Positions 35,534 to 47,196 of a stretch of 64,000 nt of DNA are shown one piece after another; within the stretch, counting starts at the first letter, position 1, and each line of letters begins with the position of its first letter. The stretch comes from Punica granatum (lineage: Eukaryota > Streptophyta > Magnoliopsida > Myrtales > Lythraceae), in NCBI RefSeq assembly GCF_007655135.1, contig NC_045129.1:12586001-12650000 (forward strand). Direction: 5' to 3'. The position numbers and the translations under genes were made by a program. The notes under the pieces were generated by a model. The model was not told where the DNA came from and ran no database searches. It saw only the letters and a list, made by a program, of their open reading frames with translations.

Positions 35534-37671
35534 GAGAAAACTAACACTTTTGTCCCTCAAATTTTGGTGAGCCACCACTTGAGTACCTCAATATTTTGCC
35601 CCAACAGTTGGGTACCTCAATTTTTTGTCCCACCACTTTGGTCCATATGCTTCACTATTTTACAGTTTAGCTGTCCTTTTGTGTGTTTCTTTATGTTTAG
35701 GTAGCCTTCTCTTCCACAAAAATTCGAACTTCTTGTGCTTTTGGTCCTTGTTGTCGTCCTCTGTGGAACATCATTTACTGCCCTTTCAACAAACATCATT
35801 CATTGAGGTGGTCCCTGCAGCTTAAAATTTTTTGTTTGTTTGTTTGTCTTATTTGATTTTATAATCAAATTATGGCAAAGGAGACTGAATGGAGTGATGA
35901 CATTGATGAGGGTGCATATGGTAGTGATGAGGGTGGTGATGCTTTCTCTGATGAGGGAGATGATGCTTCCTCTGACTGCTCTGATGCTCCATACAAACCT
36001 GGACCATATGAGAACCACAATGACGATAGTGCTAATGAGAAATTCTATACAGAACCTTTTTGAAGTACTTGACATAATGGAATCTGACTCTGCCAGCAAA
36101 GCAGGATGTTCAAGACAACAAAAGCCAAAATGGAGGTCTCATCTCAATAGGAATGTGAACCCAATTCCCGTGGTTGAAGAACTAGTACAGACGGCCCAGG
36201 CAAGAGAGGAAGAAGTTGATTCACCTATTGAAGAAGATTAAGGATGGCATACTGATGAGTTAGAGAGCTTAAAAGGCAGTGATGATGAAAATGATAAAAG
36301 GAAGCCTACTGAATTTAATGAAAAGGCACAATACGGGGCAGGTCCGCCTTAAATTGGAAATGATCTTCACAACATTGAAACAATTTAAATAAGCTGTGAA
36401 AGACTACAATATTTGCTATGGGAGGGTGACAAGATTTAAGAAGAATGACAAGAGAAGATGCAAGGCACATTGTTGGGAGAAAAGTTATCATTGGGAGATT
36501 ATTATTCATGGACAAAATGTTTAGGTTGCTTCCAAATTAAGACATAATCCCATACATAGTTGTGCAAGGGTTTTTAAAAAATCCACTAGCAGATAGGAAA
36601 TGGGTTGGCAAAAAGCTAGTGAAAGGGACGAGGAGTAACCCCAACATGATTACTGCAGATACTGGTAAGTTCATGTCAGATAATTATCAGGTGCAATTGA
36701 TTGAGATGAAGCTTTATAGAGTTATTAAAATTGCTAGAAAATTTGTAGAAGACTCTGAGAAAGAGCAATATGCTGCTTTGTGGGATTACAGTGCAGAGCT
36801 CCAAAGAAATAACCCTAGGTCTTCAATAGGCCTAAGTGTTGATATAGTTGATCTCAGTTTTCCTCCTAGATTTGATAAGATATATGTGTGTTTTGATGCA
36901 AGCAAGAGAGGAGTATTATCTAGTTGCAGACCTCTTATAGGTATTGATGGCTGTTTTCTAAAAGCTACTATGGAGGGACCTTGTTAGCTGCACTTACCGA
37001 AGATGGGAACCATGCATTCTATCCAATTGTATATGCGGTTGTAGAGTAAGAGACCAAAGAAACATGGTCATGGTTTCTAATAAGACTCTTCGAGGACATA
37101 GAATCTCCAAGAGATCATGGGTAGGAATTCATATCAGACATGCAAAAGGTAATGTCAATTCATTATGCATTTGATATAAGTAGCTCTCTGTTCTTTTAGA
37201 TATATAACCATGATATATTTATTTGTAGGGTCTACTTCTAGCAATGCAAGATGGTTACAGGATAGGTACAACAAATCAGATTGGCAACTCATGGTGAGTT
37301 CCAATTAGGAATCACAATCTTTTTCTCCTTCTCCGTTCCGATGTCAAAGGAAAATTTGGGAAATTTTACCAAATTTCAGGGATTAAGATTTCTAATAGTT
37401 AGGAGTAGATAATATGGGCAGGAGCGAACAATGTCGTTTAGCTGAGGATGGGCGGGAGCATGGGAGACGACATCATTTGCTTTGCTATGTGGGGTGACGT
37501 TTACGCCGTTACTGCCAACTCAACCACCACGTTAGATTTTCCGTCTCCCATATTGACGGGGGACCAAACTGTATAACTCTATAACTTTTGTACCTAACTG
37601 TTGGGGCAAAAAATTGAGGTGCTCAAGTGGTGGATCGCCAAATTTTGAGGGACTAAAGTGTTAGTTCTCTC
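35534..37671 (+). mobile_element. Mutator-like element (MULE)
   Basis: The terminal inverted repeats lie at about 35534-35645 and 37560-37671. The outer 80 bp match strongly when one is inverted: CTAACACTTTTGTCCCTCAA against CTAACACTTTAGTCCCTCAA, and GCCCCAACAGTTGGGTAC against GCCCCAACAGTTAGGTAC. Inside is a decayed mudrA gene. Long terminal repeats plus this gene identify a MULE. The flanking bases are A-rich and I could not resolve the 9-11 bp target duplication. It ends about 1 kb before the DUF547 gene's coding start, so it may lie in or next to that gene's promoter. Confidence 0.85.
35872..37300 (+). pseudogene. Broken mudrA transposase
   Basis: An acidic N-terminal frame (35872-36063) is followed by a frame-broken MuDR domain around 36360-36510 (readable pieces resemble KDYNICYGRVTRFKK and CKAHCWEKSYHWEII). 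A 141-codon frame follows at 36562-36987 with the family phrases SCRPLIGIDGCFLKA, KEQYAALWDYSAELQR and PPRFDKIYVCFDA. After a frameshift near 36980, the reading continues as LLAALTEDGNHAFYPIVYAVVE, stops at 37047, and runs on to about 37300. The C-terminal half of the DDE domain and the zinc knuckle are missing. It is dead as a transposase source. Confidence 0.85.
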
Positions 37672-38716
37672 AAAATAAAATAAAATAAAATAAAATTGGG
37701 GTTTCTGAGTTTAGTCAAAGCATTGCATGACTATGAGCTTCTCAGGGCGGGGGGAAGGAAGTGGTTGTAGATTCGTCGCCTTTTTGCTCCTGCGCTGTGG
37801 TTCCTGTCTTTCTTTATTAATTGTTATCGAAAACCATTGCTGAGAAAGTCTGTCCTCTGTCATTTTCCTCGTCCATTGAGAAATTTTGAACTCAGCGAAA
37901 GGGAAGCCAAGAAAAACAAATGAAAGGGTCGAGGTGAAGACATTGCTTGCTGGGTCTCTTTCACCATTGCTAGAGGCTCCTCATCCTTCTTCCCCGAGCT
38001 CATCTGAGAGGATCTTCTGTTGGTGAAAGCTCTGCATTTTCCACTGGTAAAGGTCTCTCCTTTCTCTACATTCCCACCACCATTCTCTCTGCTTTTCTCT
38101 TTTCTACCTGGGTTATATAAATTCCCACCACCATCATCTTCCTATGGTGGGCTCAGATTCTGAAGCCGCTTTGCGGGTTTTACTTTTGATTTTTTTTTGG
38201 GCGGGGAAATGACATTGCTTTACCTTCCAAAAGCTCACCCTTTTCCACTCATTCAACAATCTTTATCATCATTATTACTTTTGTCAATACTTCCCTTTTC
38301 CTTTTCGTGGGTGTACTGTCGACAGTGAACCCCGCACGAGCTCTTGGTTGAACATTGTCGTGCTTTCTTAAATTGCGCCCAAAAGGGCTGCTTCCACCTC
38401 TCTCGCCCCGTTCTCGTACGCGTTACTGCTTGTCGGTGTCGTGTTGTGTTGTGTTGTGAAATGGGAAAGTGAAACTCCATGGAGTCCACGAGTTTTTGCC
38501 ATTACTAACACTTGTAGGGCAACGGCGAGAGTGACTGGTAGATGCGGTATTAATTGAGCTGGGTTTGTCCTCATTGAGGGCGGGATGCTCACAGTTGTCA
38601 CAGTGCGCCGTCTCCCTTATGCAAGAACTGGGGAGGATTAACCCGAATAAACGCTCCATCTTTTTGCAGGTTTTGGGGACTAGAATGAGATCCTCGGGTT
38701 AATCGGAATTAGCAGG
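37672..38716 (+). promoter_or_regulatory. Promoter and leader of the MIP1/DUF547 gene
   Basis: A GC-richer leader at about 37740-38045 ends TTTTCCACTG followed by a GTAAAG donor, and TTTTTGCAG near 38668 is a plausible acceptor, giving a leader intron of about 620 bp. Only one short upstream ATG frame (ATGAGATCCTCGGGTTAA) precedes the start at 38717 in the second leader exon. Confidence 0.45.
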
Positions 38717-41700
38717 ATGTGTGATTCGCCATTGTTCCGATCTGCATTGCACCAGTAAGTAAGCGGGCAGTCTCATCGAGTTGTTTCATTCTTTATTGTT
38801 CCTTCTACTGGAGTTTTCTGCTTGTTGAGTCTCTCTGGGATGTCTCTTAGTCCTGTTGTTTTTGGTTGCAGAAGTGCCTCTTTATCGGAGTGTTCACATT
38901 CCGGATCGAACAATTTTGCTTCGGAATGTTCATTGCGTACCCTTCAGCCTCCAGGGGTTGACCTGTCGTTAGAGGTCAGTGCAGTGCAGAAATTTTGTAT
39001 TTGTTGCTTTTCCTTTCAAGTGAGTGGTGTGTATTTATTTTCTTCATATTTTGTATACATTTAGCTAGAGTAAGGGTCTCTACTCTCTAAGTCCTTTTCA
39101 TGCATGGAGTTTTCAATTGAGGAATTTTTCGCATATTAGTAGTTCCCCTCCTATCCTGAAGTTGTGGCCTTTGTCTTTCTGATTGGAATTCCAGTGCTAA
39201 TGGTGTCGCCGGATCGGCTTTCAGATTCTGAAGTGTCCTCATTGATCCTCTTCTATTCTCACTCTTGTTCATCATACTGTTTCTCCTCAAACCTGAGCAT
39301 TTCTTTAGTTCTAAAATCTTTCGTTTGCCCCGTTATATGGGTTTTGGCTTACCTTTTTCTATACTTTGTGGTCTACTTCCGTGTTTATGTAATCTCTTGT
39401 GCCATTTACTTTAGATCACTTTATTTGTTATTCTCACGAACTTTCCCTGGTGGATCACCCTCAGTGTCTTAATGAATTAATTCCTACTGTTTTTGTTGAA
39501 AACACGAACTACTTTACTACGGCAGTTTCATTTGCATTTACTGATGATCTGTTTATCACGAAGGAGAGAGACTATGCCAACGATGTTGCAAGTCCAGGGT
39601 CTTGCACTAGAAGAAACAGATCTTACCCTTACAGATTCCAACTTGAACGTGATGTAAGTACTTTTCTTAGTCAGCTTGTCCCTCTGATACCAATGCATCT
39701 ATTTCATTTAGAAGCTATTGATTGTTGTTCATTCACCACCGTTCTTTTTAATCATCAGTTTCAGGCGCAGTTATTACTTACTAAAATCAGAATCCCCTGT
39801 TATTTCTCAAGATTTGAGCGCTAAGTTGAACCTCGCTTCTGTTGTTGGAAGTTACATTTGGAAGCACATGTTAGGCGCCTTTTAATAGTTGTTATGTTGT
39901 CAATTATCTAAGGGGCGGATTTTTTTGGACTTTCTTTTCTCTTCTTTTGCAGGTACAGAAACTGCAGGAGCAGCTAAAAGAAGAGATGGAACTGCATGCA
40001 GTTTTGGAACGAGCACTCGAAAAGACAGCTGTAGAATTAACAATTCCATCATGTCTCCCTCACCAGGTTCTTTCTTTGTCCTTTGTCCAATTTGTGCCTC
40101 TGAGGGTTATGCCGTTGCAAAATTATTCATTCTCCATTCACCAAATTGGGGGAATAAGATCTTTCAGCATTATGGGTTATGGAGCTTCAATGTTTCAATG
40201 TAGGTTCAAAGTTGATGCGATCATTTAAACTTCATGTATGCACAGGCCCAGGAGCTACTTTCCAATATTGCAGTGTTGGAAGTTGCAGTGTCAAAACTTG
40301 AGAATGAGATGGTTTCATTGCATTTCCAATTAAGTCAAGAAAGAAATGAACGTAGGCTTGCTGAATATCGTTTGCGGCATTCATCTTCAGAATTAAAGTC
40401 CCTTTGCATCCCAAACAATTTAGGAAAGCTGGTATGTAATCTGTTCCTGTCGTATTACCTCCCCCAACTTCTCACAATCAAATTGTAAGTTCTTTATGTG
40501 TGTTTTATCGGATACTACTAATATCTGGAGGCAGAGCTAGTCTACCAAAGAGAGAACGAGTTTAACATATGATTTGATGTTATTACAGCATATCAAATTT
40601 GTGCACCATCTTCAGGTTTCCGGTTAAGTCGTGCCATAGATGCATATTGTTCTCTTATGTAACGACAAGTGATTGTCTTCAGCATTCTGCAAATGTTTTC
40701 TTCAACTTTCTCAATGATATATTTAGGGTAGATAGATAGATAAATTGTTTTTCTTGCTAAATAATATCCTGGAAAAGCCAGATGGTGACTGCTCTACAGC
40801 ATCTGCACAAATATAGATCTCCTCTAGAAAAAAGTCTTACATTATCTCTCAATAGGAAATGAAGATATTGACTCTGAAACCTAAACTCCATTGTTCCATT
40901 CTGTAGGAATTAGTAGATCAACCATCAGATTCCACCGGCGAATTTTGTTCTGTGCACTCGGAGATTCAGGTTCACGTCTGATCCTTTCCAGTGCGTTCTT
41001 TCTGCTTCTAGCTTGATGATGATAGCAGTTTTGGTAGTCACTTCATCTTGGTATCCATTTCTATGAATTTGATTCTTTTTGGTCCATAAAAATCCCAGTA
41101 CATACTCTCATCTCTATATCTGTGTCACTGGCTTGGATAGTCAAGGTGAAAAGAGGTTTTAATTTTAATAAGCATCATTTCATGAAATGATGCTGAGACT
41201 TTTATTACCATCATCTTTCTTCTACTCAAAGCATAAAACTGTATACGTATATATATATATATATATTTATATGTTGATGATGTTCTATGTCTTTGTCTAT
41301 TAGTTATCAAGTGGCATTTTCAGTTGTAATTGAACTGTAGTTTCAGGTCATGGTGCTGGTGTTAAGAAGTGGATTCTTTCAATGTTTTGAAACCCGGGAT
41401 TGCTCATGAGCTGGCTAGGAGAAGATCCCAGTTCAGTAAATTGAATTGTTAATTCGCCTGGTTTTGTCCCGCTTACTTTTCGTTGGCCTGCCAAAGAGAT
41501 TTACTTTTTTGTGGCATTTTCTCTCAAATTTCCAAGCTCATGTTAAACTAAAACTCAAATGTCCAACTATCTAATTTCCAGATCAAACAAAAACTTCAGA
41601 AGTGGATGTAAATGTCAACCAAATTAATGCCGGAATTAGGTTACACTTCTAGACGGTGGAATGTTTTATGTTCCTTCCTACTTTATACCTTTCTCATTTG

Positions 41701-44700
41701 AAGATTCTGAAGAAGTTTCTATTTCAAAAAATCCAGTTGAAATACTATCCTGTCAAACCTTGGTTGAGCATTTCAGTCCTTACCAACTGCTGTTTTATTG
41801 CGGTTTTGAGGGATTTCTAAACCAGAAAAAGGTGGTGGTTTCCCCTCCAACTGGTCGAATCAGCGTGTCTGATTTCAATTTCAAGACGAGATTTGCTTCT
41901 GGTGGAATGTTTCTTAAAAAGATTATATTTTGCAGCAGGATAGTGCTGACTTGTCTGCGTCTTTCACTGAGAGCATTTCAAGGAGAATGGATCAACGTGA
42001 AGAAGAGTTGAGGAAGGGTCCCAAGGAGATGCCTCTTAAGGGCCTATGGGATTATCCCAATAAACTCTCTGAAGAGATGGTCCGATGTATGAAGAACATA
42101 TTCATTTCCCTAGCAGATTCTGCTTTACCTTGCCAATCCTCCACATCGCAGACTGGCCAGATATCACCGATCTCTCCACATGGGCTTCTTTCCAATTCCA
42201 ACTCATCGTGGTGGTCGTCTTCTGACCGCTCATTCATCTCATCTTGGGTACAGAGTCCACAAGTAGATGTACAGAGTAACCTTGAAGTGTTAGCACTAGA
42301 GAACGCCTGTGACCCTTATAGGGTTCGGGGTAAATTGAGTTGGGCAGATGTCGGAAACTATGGGCTCGTGACTGAAGTTTCTTGGATGTCTGTTGGGAAA
42401 AAGCAATTAGAGTATGCTGCTGGGGCTCTGAGGAGGTTCAGGTTGAACTTCTACTTTCTTAATTTACATCTTCTTAGAGATGATTTATCTATATTGCATG
42501 GCACAAACATCCCGATCTAACTAGCATTACCTTACGCAAGCAAAAATTATGGATGTTTATTTGTGAATTCTCTTTTGGATTTACTTCAAAATATAGGAGC
42601 ACCTTTAATCGACTCTACCCAGTTAGGAGTTGTATGGTTGCTGACATTTTCACATAAAAATCTGTGAGCATACAGCCTCAATTAACATGTTTATCGAAGG
42701 GAAGGACTGTTTGATTATTTCATGCAATGCTTAAAGACTTGCCAATAAAATCAAAGGTAAAGGATGGAATTGAAGAATCAGAGTAGGGTTTAGGGACGCA
42801 GTTTCAATTTATCTCTTCCTTATTATGTGATCCAGAGCAGCTCTGATAGTGGGAGAGAGAGCAAGAGCAAGATTAAGCGCTCAGTTGTCATTCACAAGCC
42901 CAAACATATGATGTGTATTTTGCAAAGTTAAGAAAGGGAGAAATGATAGGATCTATAATTGAGCATATGTGTATGTGCATATATGGAGAGAGAGAGAGAG
43001 AGAAAGGAAGTGAGAACATGGTTATAGTGCAGGATTAATTTGTTATCTTCCATTTATTTGTGTTCGTTCTGAATCGTATCTAATGTAGTTTTTTGTTCAT
43101 GGTGAGCAGAACACTTGTGGAGCAGCTTGCAAAGGTGAACCCCATCCATTTGAATAACAATGAAAAGCTTGCTTTCTGGATCAACTTGTACAATGCCATG
43201 ATCATGCATGTAGGTTCATTCTTATGACTCTCTGGTTCTCGTATATACTATGTAGACTTTGCATTCGTAACATCTGTCTGAGAAATGGGTTGTCATCAGG
43301 CTTACTTGGCTTATGGAGTCCCAAGAAGCGACTTGAAGCTGTTCTCCTTGATGCAGAAGGTTTGGTCCTGACCACACTTTTTCATTTGGCGGAGAGTATT
43401 TAGAAGAACTTCAATCTGATCTAGATCTATGGTCGAAATTTACTTTTCTTTTGTCCTTATTTTCCAGGCAGCATATACTGTTGGGGGGCATTCCTTCAAC
43501 GCTGCTGCTATCGAGTACGGGATTTTGAAGATGAAACCACCAATGCATAGGCCACAAATTGTATGAACCTGCTTCAGATATGACCTGCTCTTACTTAGCT
43601 TCTGTATCGATGTATAATCCTAATTCTGCAATCTGTGGAAACTGTCTCCACAGGCTTTGCTTCTTGCACTACACAAGCTGAAGATATCAGAAGAGCAGCG
43701 AAAATCTGCTATCGATGGTTATGAGCCGCTCATCGCATTTGCTCTCAGCTGTGGAATGTACTCATGTCCTGCTGTAAGATCTACAGACCTTCCTCTTTGC
43801 TATTGACACTTAGTACTTGCTCCACATATCTCATCAGGCAATTCTTTTTAGCAACCTGATTTTCTAGTTTGGTCAGTTTTACACCCGGAATTCTGCCCCA
43901 TCTATTCGTTCATTTGACCACCGTTTGACCCCAATCTGAAAATAGTTGATATTAGCACTCATTTTACATGCATTGCTGGATGTAAAGCTTGTGGCTCCAT
44001 CTGGTGAGGGTGAACAAAGGATTTTGTGGATTCCTTGCACTAGATTTGTATTTATTCATGACGGTTAATTCTCCAATTTTCTAATGTCCTGAAGAGTCTT
44101 GTTTAAAGTCAGCTGAAATTAGACCATAAGAGCTGCGGCCATGTTAAAGCATATTGCCTGGATGTTTTGATGGTATTTGAACTTCTGGGGGGACCGAATA
44201 TGAGGTGCACAATGTACCAGAATGTCAACTTTAGGTCCCAAAAAATCAAGATGGGATGAAAACTCAGTTTTTAGCCCCACTAAAGCAAGTCACCTTGTTA
44301 AATGGCAAGGTGATTTGTCAAGTATGCGAATTATAATTTCAAATATAGCTAGACACAATTGATCTTGCAGTGTGAGTCCCCCATTTAATTTTCATTACAC
44401 GTGCCATGTATTTATGTTCCCTGTGAACCAGTCTCTTATCTCGACTAAGGCAGGTCGTTGAATTGCAGGTGAGAATCTACACAGCTAAGAATGTGAGGGA
44501 GGAGTTACTCGAAGCGCAGCTTGATTTCATCAGGGCTTCTGTTGGAGTCAGCAGCAAAGGGAGGCTGTTAGTGCCTAAGATGCTACACTGCTTTGCGAAG
44601 AGCTTTGTAGATGATGCCAAGCTGGCAGTGTGGATATCGCACTACCTCCCCCCCCGTCAGGCTGCCTTCGTGGAGCAGTGCATGTCACAGAGACGTCAAA

Positions 44701-44792
44701 GCCTTCTTGGCGGCTCACGTAACTGTGGGATTCTCCCCTTTGATTCGCGATTCCGTTACTTGTTCCTGCCTGGAAAGGTTCCAGTTCCATGA
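38717..44792 (+). CDS. MIP1 leucine-zipper/DUF547 protein
   Basis: The product belongs to the plant family combining a ternary-complex-factor MIP1 leucine zipper with DUF547. The inferred coding exons are 38717-38754, 38872-38974, 39564-39653, 39953-40066, 40246-40431, 40907-40969, 41936-42441, 43110-43209, 43300-43359, 43468-43560, 43654-43773 and 44469-44792. They join in frame to 598 residues. The coiled-coil zipper lies at about 75-170 (VQKLQEQLKEEMELHAVLER and the LENEMVSLHFQLSQERNERR region). DUF547 occupies about 375-560 (EKLAFWINLYNAMIMHAYL, GGHSFNAAAIEYGIL, FALSCGMYSCPAVRIYTA). The C-terminus is LPFDSRFRYLF, typical of the family. The start of exon 3 is the least certain border; an alternative acceptor at 39525 would need another donor. 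MIP1 proteins bind MADS-box or other partners in some species, but the function here is unknown. Confidence 0.9.
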
Positions 44793-45635
44793 TACTCACG
44801 CTACAAAGGAACAGTGATGAGTTGAATTGGAATCACCACCTCTTTACCTTTACGTCACATGGGGCATAACCTTTAGTCCAGTAGGATTGACGGAAAGTGA
44901 AAATCCTAGCTTGCCTCTTCGAGGACCGGTCCATCAACCCTTCTCTGTAAATGAGCTAGGATTGTGAACTCGTTCAATGTAAATGACAAGGGATGGCTGC
45001 AGTTTTGTCTTTTTTTGGTCTTTTAAAGCCGAGGTCTTCTGCAGCCCATCGTCCTCGATGCTTTGTACATCCTTCAACCCGGGCAACTTCGTTTTTTGTA
45101 TAATATTCAAAATTATACCCTAAACATGCAGTTCATACAAGGGAGAGCCTAAGAAGATTTTCTTTTACTGCTAACTTCATCAATCCTACGAACTGCTTGA
45201 TCCTGTGCAAGGCAGCGACTGTAGCAGCCGGGCCTTGTCCTGATAGATTGGAGTAGGCATCTTGAAACCATCCATTATGACTCCTGCAATATCGAACAGC
45301 TTTGCAGTCCCCGTTTGTTCAGCTGCAAAAGGGTCTGTTGAGTTCGCTCGATTAATGCATCTGTGTTCCTGTGAGTTTGGTTAAACTCGATTACTTATGA
45401 ATTGGGGCACGGTCAGTTTGGGTAAGCCAGCTCGAAACCTGATTGCCCTCTCGTATTCAACCTGCTGAAAAGAACATGCCATCTATTGTTCCCAGCTATG
45501 CAAAGATATTTGTCTTTGGACAATCAACAATGAGGTAAAAATTTGATGCAGTATATTCAGAAACCCGGGATCTCAAGTCCTTAACACTCAAAAATTTCTG
45601 AGAATGGGTAATGGAGGCCGCCTATATACAAGTAT
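44793..45635. other. 3' regions of two convergent genes
   Basis: The stretch lies between the stop of the DUF547 gene and the stop of the minus-strand small gene, and must hold both 3' untranslated regions. No other gene is seen. Confidence 0.6.
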
Positions 45636-46324
45636 TTAAGGGCCATAGTCTTGATCTCCAATCAGGTTGCATATATCAGAGCATTCGACCAAACTGCAGA
45701 AAGCATCGTGGAAAGCAATACGTGAGGCTTAGCGATGGAATGTCGACGGAACGGAGCATTGTATAGAATAGATGAGAATATCATTAAATCACATTCATTC
45801 TCCATTAAGCCAGTTAATGCATCTGCATAGATTGAAAAGACAGGAATAGCAGCCATGGTATAAGAGGGATGAACGGACATATACCAGTATCGACGGCTCC
45901 GGAATCCCTCCTTGAATACGACCAAAGGCCCCCTTATGTTAAGCGGGCCCTCTCCAGGAGACCCATTGCCGCCACGAATGCAGGTGGTGACACACTTGGT
46001 GGTGCAAGACTCCGCCTTCCTCGACTTGGGCCGCTGGATCCTCGGCTTCCTGCAGTCCTTTGGGGTGGGGCACTCCCCCGACAGCTCCTGCGGTATGTTT
46101 GACAGCGTCTCTGACTCCGGCTCCTGTTCCGGTTCCGCCTGAGAAATGGCAGTTGGCAGCAACAGGGACAAGGACAGGGTCCACCCAGCGGCGGCAAGGG
46201 CGCGCCTTCCAATTTTAACTCGGGCACTCGCTTTCGAACCCGAATGTGAGCGTTGTGCCGATGATGCGCAACTGATCCGAGCCATCCTAGTCCATCGACT
46301 CCATCCATTAACATGAAGTAACAT
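45636..46324 (-). CDS. Small plant protein, paired CX3CX3C motifs
   Basis: Two exons on the minus strand, 46324-45885 and 45693-45636, join through a GT..AG intron that splits a Cys codon (TG|T) and give 165 residues. A start at 46285 (MARISCASS) would give 152. The first 60 residues look like a plastid transit peptide followed by twin arginines (R40, R41) and a hydrophobic stretch (LAAAGWTLSLSLLLPTA) ending SQA|EP, which is how Tat-dependent thylakoid-lumen signals look. The mature part has eight cysteines: C85, C91, the CX3CX3C triplet C107/C111/C115, and a second triplet C147/C151/C155. The conserved phrase GPLVVFKEGFRSRRYCLVECSDICNLIGD, which I believe recurs across plants, supports a real gene. 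Function is unknown; metal or cluster binding or lumenal disulfides are inference. It is divergent to the START gene. Confidence 0.8.
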
Positions 46325-47054
46325 TCTCCTGCTGCTTCACAATCTGTTAATTATTTCTAGTATGGGCAATGCCGCCTCTTTCATTTTCTGGCCCCAAAAC
46401 TCAACAATTCTTTGTCCCTTTTGCCAGCCTTATCCTTAAACTTCATAACCCAACAATGACAGAGACAGAGGAAGAGACGGAGACGCAGACACTTACCTCT
46501 CAGTCTTGCGGTTAACTGCCAAGATTTTGGGGTTGGTTGTGTCCTCATCTTATCCACATGTTGTCATGACTAGATATACGTCCTGTGGTGTGGAAGCTCC
46601 CGTTTTTTTCTAATGGACGTGAATATTCACTTGGAAAAACGGGGTTCAAATAAAACCAAGAAAGATTCTGCAAGGGAAGTTCGACCACACGAACCAATAC
46701 TCGACCCAAAGAGATCACAGCTCCTCCGCCGCATACCGCATTATTTCAAAGAAAGGTCCCCAGATTCTAAGATTGTCTCGATTCTTACACAGATGAGTGC
46801 ATCGAATGGGATCCGGACAGGTTCAGCGCAGGTCCGGGTCGAAGTGAATGGCTATGGGGCTTTAGCAAGTTCTAACATGAAGTGATCAATTGGATTCGAG
46901 AATGGGCAATTAAGGGAAAATTAAAAACTTCAGGGGTCAAAATGCGAAATTCAATCTTTTAAGCGCCTTGGGATGACGAAAGCCGCGTTTGGGGCTCTTC
47001 CTGAATGGGTATTTCCAATAAGTATCCAATCCCCAAACAGATGAATGATCATTG

Positions 47055-47111
<57 letters not shown>

Positions 47112-47196
47112 ACGTAAAGAACAAAGCATAGGACAGTTCAGTGGGGCGGACGTTACATGTCGGACTCCGGGAAGAAAATGGATTGAATTGAAGACG
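46325..47196. promoter_or_regulatory. Bidirectional intergenic region
   Basis: This region separates the divergent small cysteine-rich gene (-) from the START-domain gene (+), so both promoters should lie in its 0.87 kb. A long (CT)n tract near the START gene is a common feature of plant leaders. I could not place a TATA box. Confidence 0.5.
47060..47110. repeat. (CT)n-(TG)n microsatellite
   Basis: About 20 CT units run into about five TG units, 90 bp before the START-domain ATG and probably in its leader or core promoter. Confidence 0.95.

Noticed and set aside
35840..36241. 133-codon frame rich in Met/Leu/Val
   Set aside because: It is an out-of-frame reading of the acidic N-terminal part of the broken mudrA gene.
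45869..46142. Plus-strand frames of 76-77 codons
   Set aside because: They are antisense to the better-supported small cysteine-rich gene.
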